Assembly: GCA_023135745.1 (NCBI GenBank) | Contig: JAGLSM010000024.1 | Location: 1 to 11,723 of the forward strand | Length of the DNA stretch: 11,723 bases | DNA from: Spirochaetota bacterium | GTDB taxonomy: Bacteria; Spirochaetota; JAGLSM01 | Reading direction: 5' to 3' | Part shown: piece after piece, positions 1 through 7,728 of the stretch | Numbering within the stretch: position 1 is the first letter of the stretch | Layout: every line of letters begins with the position of its first letter | Translations under genes and position numbers: made by a program | Notes under the pieces: model-generated | Database searches by the model: none | What the model saw: the letters and a program-made list of their open reading frames with translations, nothing else | What the model was told of the DNA's origin: nothing

Positions 1-1252
1 TAAGTGTTTGGGACAGTAGTGACTTTTTTATAGATTTTCTTTTATATATGTTTTCACCTTTTCTTTTTGTACTATCAATTACAACCTTAAACCCATTTGT
101 AAAAATAGTTCTTTTAATACTAACATACTCTTTTGTTTCAGATATCTTTTTAACTAAGTTACCTTTAGTATCATAAGTAAATTTGTCTGTATTAGTATAA
201 TCATTGCTAACATTATAATAAGAAGAATATACCAGTCTACTATTTATATCATATTTCCACTCTTGTTTTCTAGCAATATTTCCATTCTTTATATTAACCA
301 GGCTTTTAATCTTTCCATTTTTCAAATATTCATATCTAAATAACGCTATTACATTTCCTTTAGAATTAGTTGTTTTTTTGCCAACAAATTTATTATTTGA
401 AAAGAAAAAAATAGACTTTTGTATAAATTTATTATTCTGTTTATATTTCAAAAACTCAATCATTCTAGATTTACTATCATAGATATAAACATTTTTTCCG
501 GTTACAATTCTTTTATTATTTAATAATAATACAATTCTTTTATTCCTTCTTAAGCCAGCATAAGTAGTAATTACTTTTTTAAATAGGACATTCCCTCTTG
601 AATATATTTTGTGAAGAATAACACGTCCCTTTTTATCATATTTGTTTAGGACTCTGTGGTCTATATCTCCATTTTTATTAAAATGTATATTTGCACATAA
701 TTTATTTTCTTTATTGTATTTTCTTAATGATTTACTTGTAAGCTTTTTAGTATATCTATTATAATAAAATACTACTTCATACTTGAAATGTTTGTTATTA
801 GTAACTATTGAATGTTGATGCAAGTGATTTCTATAAAAATACTTTGCTTCGATAAGAAAATTCTTATTATTGTATTTAAAAATACTTTTTCGTTTTAATT
901 TACCTTTAAATCCATATTCTGCTTCATAAACAAGTTTGTTATTTATAAAACGTTTTATTTTTTTACGTTGAATACTTCCATCTTTCTGAGACCGTGATAT
1001 GTGTATAAGTTTACGACCTTTTCTATCATAAATTTTATACAATATATTAATTTTCTTAACTGTTTTCCATCTGAAAAATTTCTTTCTTTGTTCGATATAA
1101 TCAATTTTTTCACTTTTAATAACCCATTTATCTTTTTTTATAACTGATTTATTTTGATTTTTTTTCCTACTAATACTAAATGTTGTATTTGGACATAAAG
1201 CTAATATAATTAGTAAAGTTACTAATATTCCACTTCTGTGTTTTTTATGCAA
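1..1252 (-). CDS. Exported protein of about 26-residue degenerate YD/MORN-like repeats (C-terminus outside window)
   Basis: I translated this frame by hand on the minus strand. It is open without a stop for 417 codons, from a TTG at 1252-1250 to the window edge, so the stop codon is not visible. TTG is the chosen start because GGAG lies at 1263-1260, 7 bases upstream, an in-frame stop is at 1270-1268, and no ATG occurs in frame until about residue 264. Residues 2-7 are basic (HKKHRS) and about 9-20 are hydrophobic, followed by a plausible signal peptidase I site after TTFS (residue 26). Cys20 follows LAL, a poor lipobox, so a lipoprotein is less likely. The mature part is rich in Lys, Asn, Ile and Tyr. 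It carries a degenerate motif, [YF]-[DN]-x-x-[GNK]-[KR]-[LIV]-[VI], with anchors near residues 75, 102, 127, 150, 179, 205, 231, 258, 284, 309, 334, 360 and 384. This suggests a beta-rich repeat protein like RHS/YD or MORN-variant families. Function is unknown. The gene is very AT-rich: two sampled 60-base lines (661-720, 841-900) have 10 and 11 G/C. Confidence 0.8.
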   Translation of the reverse strand, partial: MHKKHRSGILVTLLIILALCPNTTFSISRKKNQNKSVIKKDKWVIKSEKIDYIEQRKKFFRWKTVKKINILYKIYDRKGRKLIHISRSQKDGSIQRKKIKRFINNKLVYEAEYGFKGKLKRKSIFKYNNKNFLIEAKYFYRNHLHQHSIVTNNKHFKYEVVFYYNRYTKKLTSKSLRKYNKENKLCANIHFNKNGDIDHRVLNKYDKKGRVILHKIYSRGNVLFKKVITTYAGLRRNKRIVLLLNNKRIVTGKNVYIYDSKSRMIEFLKYKQNNKFIQKSIFFFSNNKFVGKKTTNSKGNVIALFRYEYLKNGKIKSLVNIKNGNIARKQEWKYDINSRLVYSSYYNVSNDYTNTDKFTYDTKGNLVKKISETKEYVSIKRTIFTNGFKVVIDSTKRKGENIYKRKSIKKSLLSQTL

Positions 1253-1441
1253 AAATAATCTCCATTTTTATTTAGTGTTATATAATATAATACGCCTTAA
1301 TCTTAAAAAAGGGCCATATTTTAATCCATTACAACGCCATAACCCTTCGCGTCTTGTAAGCCTCTACGAGAAACCTTTACATTTTTATATTCTTGTAACC
1401 GTTATCACAAACCTCAGATTAATTTAAGGGAATAATGAAAA

Positions 1442-1466
1442 AATATTGGGAATATTGGGAATATTG
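1442..1466. repeat. 9-bp tandem repeat AATATTGGG, 2.8 copies
   Basis: Two perfect copies of AATATTGGG occupy 1442-1450 and 1451-1459, followed by a partial copy AATATTG at 1460-1466. The array directly abuts the inverted repeat at 1467-1484. No role can be assigned. Confidence 0.9.
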
Positions 1467-1484
1467 ATCCCGACAAGTCGGGAT
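1467..1484. repeat. Perfect inverted repeat, 8-bp arms, 2-nt spacer
   Basis: ATCCCGAC (1467-1474) and GTCGGGAT (1477-1484) are exact reverse complements around AA. With only two spacer bases the RNA hairpin would lose its inner pair or two to form a loop. No T-run follows on either strand, so it does not look like an intrinsic terminator. It could be a dispersed palindromic repeat or a protein-binding site. Confidence 0.85.
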
Positions 1485-1531
1485 AATCCCTGAAATCATG
1501 GCCCAGACAACCCTATGTGTCAAAAAATAAA

Positions 1532-1569
1532 ATCAGCGTAGATCCGCTGCATCCGCGTCATCCGTGTTC
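1532..1569. repeat. Short tandem array of ATCCGCGTN-like 9-10 bp units
   Basis: Four adjacent degenerate units can be read: ATCAGCGTAG (1532), ATCCGCTGC (1542), ATCCGCGTC (1551) and ATCCGTGTTC (1560). A fifth related unit, ATCTGCGTC (1594-1602), forms half of the nearby palindrome. From memory, similar ATCCGCGT-rich strings are common intergenic repeats in unrelated bacterial genomes. It is therefore more likely a dispersed element than a gene-specific regulator. Confidence 0.7.
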
Positions 1570-1586
1570 TATCTATTTCCGTAAGG

Positions 1587-1602
1587 GACGCAGATCTGCG
1601 TC
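1587..1602. repeat. 16-bp perfect palindrome just after the radical-SAM stop codon
   Basis: GACGCAGATCTGCGTC equals its own reverse complement. It starts 2 bases beyond the TAG stop (1607-1605) of the minus-strand radical-SAM gene. In RNA it could form a 6-bp stem with a GATC loop, but the following bases on that strand (CCCTTACGG) contain no U-tract. A mRNA 3'-end stabiliser, a Rho-linked end or a dispersed repeat are all possible. Confidence 0.8.
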
Positions 1603-1604
1603 AC

Positions 1605-4007
1605 CTACATATCAAACACATCAACAATCGACCCATCTGATTCACCGTATATTCCAATTCTCGTCAGACCGGATTTGCAGATATTAGGAATAGAATCACC
1701 GTATACCGATTCAAGAAATTTCTTAACAGGGGGAAGTCCTTTGTTCAACTGATACTCGACATGACCATCCCGTATTAAGACAGGATCAATTGATTTAAAA
1801 GGCAAAGGAGAATTAAATCTCATCGATGTTATTCTTCTAATAATACCTGATTTAATAACATCAAGAAATTTAACATCGTTAATAAAAAACCCGTCAGGAA
1901 GTACCTGATTCACCTTTTGAATCAGGTCAGCAGGATCATACTCTTGTGCAAGCTCAACCTCAAAAATATCATTAAAACTCTCCGCTCCAAGCATCACAGG
2001 CATAGCAAAAGAAATTCTGGGCTTAGGATTAAACCCTTGTGTAAAAGATATATTAAGTCCGGATCTGCTGATTGCCCTCGCGGTATGCTCAATCATGTCT
2101 CTATGGGATATAAATTTCATGAGTCCTGTCTTCTGAAATTTAAACCTGTACAGAAACCTGTTTTTTCCTTCCATATCATGGGCGAGGATCATATCAATTT
2201 TTTCTTCCCGGGGTTCCAATCCTGATTCTGAATCCGTCTTTGTAATTTCAGGATTTATACCGTTACCGCAGACACCGCAATATTCTTTACATCCGTCACG
2301 GCAGTCCGGCGATTGAACATTATCATAGTATTTAGCAAGCTCATCTTCCAGAAAAGCATTATCGGCTATTCCGCTGAATTTACTCCAGGGAAGTTTTGTT
2401 GAAGTCTCTCCATCATACTTCATCCTGTAATCATCTTCAGTCATACCAAGATCAAGAATTGATTTATACCATATAGAATAGTTGAAGTTTTCTTCCCAAC
2501 CGTCAAGCCTTGCTCCATTATCATAAGCTGTCTTTATTAAAGTGGAAACATCCTCATCTCCGCGGGCAATCAAACCTTCAATAAAACTCTTATCCGGATC
2601 ATGAAAAGAGATTCTAACCCTGGATCTATTGAAATGATCTCTGATCCGCCTCACCTTTTCCAAACCTGTTTGTTTCGGCATTTGCGCGGCCCATTGAAAA
2701 GGGGTATGAGACTTTGGAATAAATGTTCCGATATTTATATTTATCATCAGCTTCGGAAAAGAATTCCTGATCCGGTCTACACATTCAATTATACTTTTTT
2801 CTTCATCTTCTACATCAGGAAAACCCATCATAAAATATAACTTTATAAGACGCCAGCCTCTTCCCCATACTTCCTTTATGATTTCAAGGAGATGATCTGT
2901 ATCAACCTGTTTATTAATCCGGGATCTTAGTATCTCATCTCCGGCCTCAATAGCGAAAGTCAAACCCGGTTTTCTAACACCGCCGATTAAAGAAGCTATA
3001 TCAATCGTAAAAGAATTAACCCTTAGTGATGGAAGAGAAAAAGAAATCCTTCTCGGACCAAAACGTTTATTCAAACTTAGTATCAAAGGTTTTAATTGTG
3101 AATAATCACTTATAGAAAGCGAAGAAAGGGTTATCTCACGATGGCCGGTAAATGACACCATCTCATCAATAAGGGTTGAGATATTTTCAATACTCCGCTC
3201 CCTTACAGGTCTGTATGTGACGCCTGCCTGACAAAATCTGCAGCCGTTTGTACAGCCGCGGTTAACCTCAACAAGCCCTCTATCCTGGATTGCTTTTGTG
3301 TTCGGGATAATCTGCTTAACAGGAAACCCCGATGAATCAAGATCTTTGAGAATCCTCTTCCTGGTTTTACCTGACTGACCCGGTATGTAAACACCTTGTA
3401 TTTCTGAGAGTCCTTTGATTATCTTTAAGCGCTCTTGCTTTTTTAATTTCGCGTCAATCATCAGGTTGGCAATATCAACAATACCTTCTTCTCCGTCCCC
3501 AAGATAAAACGCGTCAAAAAAAACTTCAAGAGGTGCAGGATTATAAACGCAGGGGCCTCCTCCAATTACAATCGGATAAGCATCCCCTCTGTCTTTTGAG
3601 TATAGAGGTATCCCTGACAATTCGAGAATTGTTAATATATTTGTATAGGTCAATTCATACTGCAGGGTAAAACCCAGTATATCAGCATCTTTAACAGGTG
3701 TTTTTGATTCCAGAAGATACAGCGGAATCCCTTTGTCCCTCAAAATTTTTTCGTAATCAAGCCAGGGACAAAAAACTCTCTCCGCGCTTATATGCTCAAT
3801 GTTATTTATTGTGTTGTATAGAATTTTAAGACCAAGATTTGACATTCCAACTTCATAAGCATCAGGATAGGAAAGGGCGAATCTCACTATCGGGTCTTTT
3901 TTTACTATTGAATTGTATTCTCCACCGGTATAACGCGACGGCCGCTCAACATCGTAAAGTATTGGCTCGATATCCCTGGTGAAGGAAAAACCCTCATTAG
4001 TGGACAT
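1605..4007 (-). CDS. B12-binding-type radical SAM protein fused to a DUF2344 domain (TIGR03960 + TIGR03936 type)
   Basis: This 800-residue protein joins two families that are separate genes in many Firmicutes. The N-terminal part (about 30-230) resembles the cobalamin-binding-like domain of TIGR03960, with YPDAYEVGMSNLG at 48-60 and IGGGP at 148-152. The radical SAM core follows, with CTNGCRFC at 252-259 (Cys252, Cys256, Cys259) for the 4Fe-4S cluster that cleaves S-adenosylmethionine. A second cysteine group (Cys569, 573, 577, 580) may bind another Fe-S cluster or zinc. From about 617 the sequence is typical of DUF2344 (SHRDMIEHTARA at 634-645, GFNPKPRISFAMP at 658-670). The reaction and substrate are unknown. 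The ATG at 4007 overlaps the end of rodA by 11 bp and GAGG lies just upstream, so translation is probably coupled. In Clostridia the unfused homologues often sit near mre/rod genes and rng (RNase G); no rng is seen here. No radical-SAM residue appears to be missing. Confidence 0.88.
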   Translation of the reverse strand: MSTNEGFSFTRDIEPILYDVERPSRYTGGEYNSIVKKDPIVRFALSYPDAYEVGMSNLGLKILYNTINNIEHISAERVFCPWLDYEKILRDKGIPLYLLESKTPVKDADILGFTLQYELTYTNILTILELSGIPLYSKDRGDAYPIVIGGGPCVYNPAPLEVFFDAFYLGDGEEGIVDIANLMIDAKLKKQERLKIIKGLSEIQGVYIPGQSGKTRKRILKDLDSSGFPVKQIIPNTKAIQDRGLVEVNRGCTNGCRFCQAGVTYRPVRERSIENISTLIDEMVSFTGHREITLSSLSISDYSQLKPLILSLNKRFGPRRISFSLPSLRVNSFTIDIASLIGGVRKPGLTFAIEAGDEILRSRINKQVDTDHLLEIIKEVWGRGWRLIKLYFMMGFPDVEDEEKSIIECVDRIRNSFPKLMININIGTFIPKSHTPFQWAAQMPKQTGLEKVRRIRDHFNRSRVRISFHDPDKSFIEGLIARGDEDVSTLIKTAYDNGARLDGWEENFNYSIWYKSILDLGMTEDDYRMKYDGETSTKLPWSKFSGIADNAFLEDELAKYYDNVQSPDCRDGCKEYCGVCGNGINPEITKTDSESGLEPREEKIDMILAHDMEGKNRFLYRFKFQKTGLMKFISHRDMIEHTARAISRSGLNISFTQGFNPKPRISFAMPVMLGAESFNDIFEVELAQEYDPADLIQKVNQVLPDGFFINDVKFLDVIKSGIIRRITSMRFNSPLPFKSIDPVLIRDGHVEYQLNKGLPPVKKFLESVYGDSIPNICKSGLTRIGIYGESDGSIVDVFDM

Positions 4008-5316
4008 ATCGCCTCATTTCAATATTAAATAACAGACCAATTGCAATAAGATTGGTCAGAAGCGAAGACCCGCCATAGGAAATAAAGGGAAGAGGCAGTC
4101 CTGTAACCGGCATCATTCCGGTTGCCATACCGATATTGATAAAAATATGAAAAACAAACATACCCATTATTCCCGTCGCAATTAAACTTCCGAGCATATC
4201 CCTGGCATGATAAATTATCATCACACCTCTGTAAATCAACAGAAAATAAAGACCCATTAATAGCATACTGCCTATAAATCCCCATTCCTCGCCAAAAGAG
4301 GAAAAAACAAAGTCGGTTCTTTTTTCTGGTAAAAATGAAAGCTGATTCTGGGGACCTTTCAGATAACCTTTTCCGGTTAATCCACCGGATCCAATCGCGA
4401 TTTTTGACTGAATAATATTAAATCCGGCTCCGTAATAATCCCTTTCCGGATCAATGAATATCACAATACGTTTTCTTTGATATGGTTTTAAATAAGAATT
4501 TATTATAACAGCACTTGAGAAGCCTATTGGAATAATAACAAGTGCAAGCGCGAATTTTATAAAAACCCTGGTTCTCACAAAAAAATTAATCATAAAAGCA
4601 ATTAATGCGATTATTGATAACACAACGGATATCGTTATTAATATATTATTATTGGCAAGAATTTGAATAAGCCAGCCTGTCATCTTGCCTGTTTCTTTGT
4701 AATAGGCGACGATCAGCGGAATACCGACACCCAGACCAGACAACGTTAAGAGGGAGCCGATATGAGAAACCTTTGCGCCTGCTATAAAAAGCATAGCAAG
4801 ACAAATCGGAGCAAAAACAAGAGCAGTACCGAAATCAGGCTGTATCAGAATCAATCCCAGAGGAGGCAGGACAATAATAAATGAAATGAAAAAGTTTCTT
4901 AAATTTTTGATTTCAGAACCCAAAACATTAAGAAATTTTGCCATTATAATAATTGTGAACAGTTTCATAATTTCAGAAGGCTGAAAATTCACAGGGCCAA
5001 GAACAAGCCATGACCTTACTCCGCCTCCTTTAATACCTTTACCAATTACAAGAACAGCCAAAAGCAGAACTAATCCAATCCCGTATAGATACATTGCCCA
5101 TTCAACATACTTGTGGTATGATGTTGAAATCGTCAGAAGAAAGAAAAAAACTCCAATAGCAAACCAAACCAACTGAAGATAAAAGTTCTTTTCAGTTTGC
5201 TGAATTTTCTGATTATATCCTGTGCTGTAAATTGTAAAAAGCCCGATTATTATCAGACAAAGTACCGTTAACAGGAATACCCAGTCTATATGAAAATTAC
5301 CTCTATTCTTTGCCAA
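3997..5316 (-). CDS. rodA: Peptidoglycan glycosyltransferase RodA (SEDS family), with extra membrane segments
   Basis: RodA polymerises lipid II into glycan strands in the cytoplasmic membrane together with PBP2. SEDS marks are clear: RSWLVLGPVNFQPSE (101-115) with conserved Glu115, QPDFGTAL (159-166), DPERDYYGAGFNIIQSKIAIG (289-309) with Asp289 matching the essential Asp of E. coli RodA, EKRTDFVFS (331-339), and the C-terminal LPFISYGGSS (409-418). The start is TTG at 5316-5314, preceded by AGGGG that overlaps the PBP2 stop codon. It is 9 bp from PBP2, and the 3' end overlaps the radical-SAM gene by 11 bp. At 439 residues it is longer than the about 370 of E. coli RodA. The excess lies between GAKVSHIG (180-187) and KPYQRKR (277-283), where three hydrophobic segments (about 187-205, 224-247, 252-273) stand where E. 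coli has one. This suggests about 12 rather than 10 membrane helices. Identity is very secure; the topology is inferred by eye. Confidence 0.96.
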   Translation of the reverse strand: MAKNRGNFHIDWVFLLTVLCLIIIGLFTIYSTGYNQKIQQTEKNFYLQLVWFAIGVFFFLLTISTSYHKYVEWAMYLYGIGLVLLLAVLVIGKGIKGGGVRSWLVLGPVNFQPSEIMKLFTIIIMAKFLNVLGSEIKNLRNFFISFIIVLPPLGLILIQPDFGTALVFAPICLAMLFIAGAKVSHIGSLLTLSGLGVGIPLIVAYYKETGKMTGWLIQILANNNILITISVVLSIIALIAFMINFFVRTRVFIKFALALVIIPIGFSSAVIINSYLKPYQRKRIVIFIDPERDYYGAGFNIIQSKIAIGSGGLTGKGYLKGPQNQLSFLPEKRTDFVFSSFGEEWGFIGSMLLMGLYFLLIYRGVMIIYHARDMLGSLIATGIMGMFVFHIFINIGMATGMMPVTGLPLPFISYGGSSLLTNLIAIGLLFNIEMRRYVH

Positions 5317-5325
5317 TTATATCCC

Positions 5326-7218
5326 CTAATTACTTTGTTTTTTCTTTTTATCTTTTTTACTGGCAGCTGCCCACTGTTTCCAGATGTACTGCATTGTTTC
5401 CTGAATTGTTTTGTTTTCGAAATGAGCCCTTATTATACAAGCTGCAATCGGAGCCGCAATAGCACCGCCGCCTCCGGCATTTTCACAGATAACCGTGATA
5501 GAAATCACATCCTCAGGATTCTTTGCGTTTGCCGGAGCATAGCAGGTAAACCATGCATGAGACTTACCTCTGGTATTCTGAGCTGTCCCTGTTTTACCTG
5601 CTACTACCACCTTAGGAGAAAATGCAGCCCTGCCTGTGCCCCATGAAACAACCTGCCTCATCCCGCTCTTAAGAAGCCTGAATGTCTTTTGGGAAATATC
5701 TGTTGTAAACAACGACTGCTTTCCCCTGTTTCTCATAAGAACTTTATTTTCCTTTATACTTCGGACCTCTTTTAGAATATATGGTTTATACGCGATACCA
5801 TTATTATATATTGAAGAAGTAAATGTATTCATCTGAATTGGAGTTACAAGAAGATCGCCCTGTCCAATTGCAAGATTAAGTGTATCACCATCCAGCCACG
5901 GCCTTCCGGCCTGCTTTTTTTTCCACTTCATTGTAGGCACAAATCCTCTACTCTCCCCCAACAGGTCGATACCTGTTTTTTTGCCGAACCCGTACATTTT
6001 CGCGTACCTGAGGATAGTTGCAGCTTTAGGTTTTATTTCGAGAGATAGTTTATAAAAATAAACATTGCATGAATTGATAATTCCAAGCGTCATATTTTGA
6101 CGGCCGTGATGACCAAACCAGCATTTGAAATATCTATTACCGCACATAAAACCGCCGTCACAATAATAAGTCTTCGTGGGAGAAAATCCCTGTTCAAGAG
6201 CGGCGGTTGCTGTCACTAATTTAAATATGGAACTTGGAGGATAAACTGCCTGTATGGACCTGTTAAACAGGGGCTTATTTATGTCTTTATTTATCTTGGA
6301 AAATTCCTTTTCATTTATTCTGCCATAGAACAGGTTGGCGTTATATCCGGGATTTGAAAGAAGGGCCAGGATCTCTCCGGTCGCGGGTTTTGAAACAATA
6401 ACAGCGCCTCTGTTTTTCCCCATAGCTGTCTGCGCTATATGCTGGATATTCCTGTCAATTGCAAGCACAAGACTGCGTCCATTTACCTGGCGTTTTCTGA
6501 TTTTCTGGTATGTGACATGATTTCTGGCATTTACTTCTCTTTCAAGGATACCTTCTTCACCCCTTAGATCCAAATCATAAATTCTCTCTATGCCGGTTTT
6601 ACCAATCACTGAGCCCGGCCGGTAACCCCTTTTTGAAAACAACCTGAGTTCTGATCGGCTTATACTCCCTGTGTATCCCAGTAGATGAGATAAAGTGTTT
6701 GTCATTGTATAAATTCTTGCAGGCCTGTTCTCCCAATAAACGCCGGGAAAATCCCCAATATCTTCAGCTATCTTTGTGATTGTCGCGAAATCTACATTTT
6801 CCTTAATTACTACAGGAGTATATATATCGCCTTTGTCATTTTCTATACGTTTAACTATATCATTAGTCGACATCTGAAGAATGACAGAAAGTCTTTCTAT
6901 CAGTTTTCTCCTTTTTTCAGCATCTGTTTTCACCTTGGGAAGTGATACCGGTACAACCGTTATACACAGGGATTTTTTATTTATTATCAAAGGTATTTTA
7001 TAATGACGGTCATAAACCTTACCCCTGTTTGGAATTATTGGAAGACACCTGACCCTGTTAGCATCAGCCCTGTTCGAATACATATCAGCCATTATAATCT
7101 GAAGATACGCGATCCTGAAAAGAAGAACCAGAATAGTAAAAAGACAGATAGATAAAAATGAAGTCACTCTTTTTCTGAATACCGCTTTTTGTCCGGGTCT
7201 TATCGAATAATTCTGCAT
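5326..7218 (-). CDS. mrdA: Penicillin-binding protein 2 (class B, elongasome transpeptidase)
   Basis: PBP2 cross-links the strands made by RodA, with its catalytic domain in the periplasm. The 630-residue protein, a normal PBP2 length, has a basic N-terminus, one membrane helix (about 20-40) and a dimerisation or pedestal domain starting near RGKVYDR (65-71). The DRNG that often follows is DRHY here. LLGYTGSIS (179-187) and the RGxxGxE-type region near 197-211 (GYRPGSVIGKTGIER) are typical. The transpeptidase triads are intact: SIFK (catalytic Ser330, Lys333), SCN (383-385) and KTG (542-544, in AGKTGTAQN). Cys353, Cys359, Cys366 and His370-371 lie between the first two motifs, in a region where E. 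coli PBP2 binds zinc; a metal site is possible but unproven. The C-terminus ends in a lysine-rich tail. ATG at 7218 lies 3 bp after mreD with only a weak GAGAT upstream, so coupling to mreD is likely. Confidence 0.96.
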   Translation of the reverse strand: MQNYSIRPGQKAVFRKRVTSFLSICLFTILVLLFRIAYLQIIMADMYSNRADANRVRCLPIIPNRGKVYDRHYKIPLIINKKSLCITVVPVSLPKVKTDAEKRRKLIERLSVILQMSTNDIVKRIENDKGDIYTPVVIKENVDFATITKIAEDIGDFPGVYWENRPARIYTMTNTLSHLLGYTGSISRSELRLFSKRGYRPGSVIGKTGIERIYDLDLRGEEGILEREVNARNHVTYQKIRKRQVNGRSLVLAIDRNIQHIAQTAMGKNRGAVIVSKPATGEILALLSNPGYNANLFYGRINEKEFSKINKDINKPLFNRSIQAVYPPSSIFKLVTATAALEQGFSPTKTYYCDGGFMCGNRYFKCWFGHHGRQNMTLGIINSCNVYFYKLSLEIKPKAATILRYAKMYGFGKKTGIDLLGESRGFVPTMKWKKKQAGRPWLDGDTLNLAIGQGDLLVTPIQMNTFTSSIYNNGIAYKPYILKEVRSIKENKVLMRNRGKQSLFTTDISQKTFRLLKSGMRQVVSWGTGRAAFSPKVVVAGKTGTAQNTRGKSHAWFTCYAPANAKNPEDVISITVICENAGGGGAIAAPIAACIIRAHFENKTIQETMQYIWKQWAAASKKDKKKKQSN

Positions 7219-7221
7219 ATT

Positions 7222-7719
7222 CTATCTCAAAACCGGAAGAGCAAATCTTTTAAGAGTCCAGAATATTGGAACAGCAAAAAGAGGATTTATTATGAGCTCA
7301 ATAAGAAGAGCATTTCTTAAAAAAGAAATATAATATCCGGCAATTTCACCATAGAATAAGGCAAGTATACCGATAATTGCTCCTTTTATAATTGTCGCGA
7401 AAAATATAAGAACAATGGATGTTAAAAAGCTATCCGCATATATCTTTTTTTCAACCAGTCCCATAAGAAAACCAATTAATGTATAGATGAACGGATTTAA
7501 ACCAAATAACGCGGTAGAAAAAATACCCACGAAAAGACCGGCACCGAAGCCCACCATTTGCCCTTCCATGCTTCCTTTTTTGTATGCTACAAAGACAACC
7601 AGCATTAAAATAATATCAGGTTTTGCTGCTCCTATTAATTTGAACACATCAAAAAAAACAGAGGATTGCAAAATCCCGAAAAAAACAATTAAAATAAAAA
7701 TAAAAATAAATTTTTTCAT
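7222..7719 (-). CDS. mreD: Rod shape-determining membrane protein MreD
   Basis: MreD is a small polytopic inner-membrane protein that works with MreC to link MreB to the RodA-PBP2 synthase. This 165-residue product has the usual MreD length, with about five to six hydrophobic segments (roughly 2-22, 35-48, 55-72, 77-90, 99-123, 140-157). The family signature AAKPDIILMLVVFVAYKKG (31-49), followed by a Gly-rich helix (GQMVGFGAGLFVGI, 53-66), is evident. Sequence conservation in MreD is low, and position between mreC and PBP2 makes the call firm. ATG at 7719 is 9 bp after the mreC stop. The upstream sequence offers only CGGAT, a weak ribosome site, so reinitiation from mreC is probable. Confidence 0.94.
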   Translation of the reverse strand: MKKFIFIFILIVFFGILQSSVFFDVFKLIGAAKPDIILMLVVFVAYKKGSMEGQMVGFGAGLFVGIFSTALFGLNPFIYTLIGFLMGLVEKKIYADSFLTSIVLIFFATIIKGAIIGILALFYGEIAGYYISFLRNALLIELIINPLFAVPIFWTLKRFALPVLR

Positions 7720-7728
7720 AAAAATCCG

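Larger units (their letters stand above)
1253..1604. other. Intergenic stretch with repeats, no gene
   Basis: These 352 bases separate the radical-SAM gene from the exported repeat protein. No credible reading frame was found. The left part (about 1265-1320) is AT-rich and should hold the promoter of the gene starting at 1252. On the minus strand there are TATATA/TATTAT-like hexamers near 1292-1279, but no convincing -35 box, so no promoter is called. The middle (about 1320-1440) shows nothing recognisable. The right part holds a 9-bp tandem repeat, an 8-bp inverted repeat, a GCGT-type tandem array and a 16-bp palindrome, listed separately. None of these hairpins is followed by a U-tract, so no intrinsic terminator for the operon is visible. 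Confidence 0.8.

Noticed and set aside
1193..1195. Lipobox around Cys20 of the left-edge protein
   Set aside because: The residue before Cys is Leu, which fits neither the standard nor the relaxed spirochaetal lipobox; a type I signal peptide is more likely.
1467..1484. Intrinsic terminator of the mre cluster
   Set aside because: The stem is perfect but the loop is only two bases and no T-run follows on either strand; kept as a repeat only.
1532..1602. CRISPR array
   Set aside because: Units are 9-10 bp, adjacent and degenerate, without 30-bp unique spacers or cas genes.
1917..2225. Plus-strand open frame of about 100 codons inside the radical-SAM gene
   Set aside because: It lies wholly opposite well-conserved DUF2344 coding sequence, has no family features, and is a shadow of the real gene.
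4025..4285. Minus-strand frame of 86 codons inside rodA
   Set aside because: It overlaps conserved SEDS sequence in another frame and encodes nothing recognisable.
5290..5646. Plus-strand frame of 118 codons across the rodA/PBP2 junction
   Set aside because: Composition is the antisense of the PBP2 C-terminus and KTG region; no ribosome site or family match.
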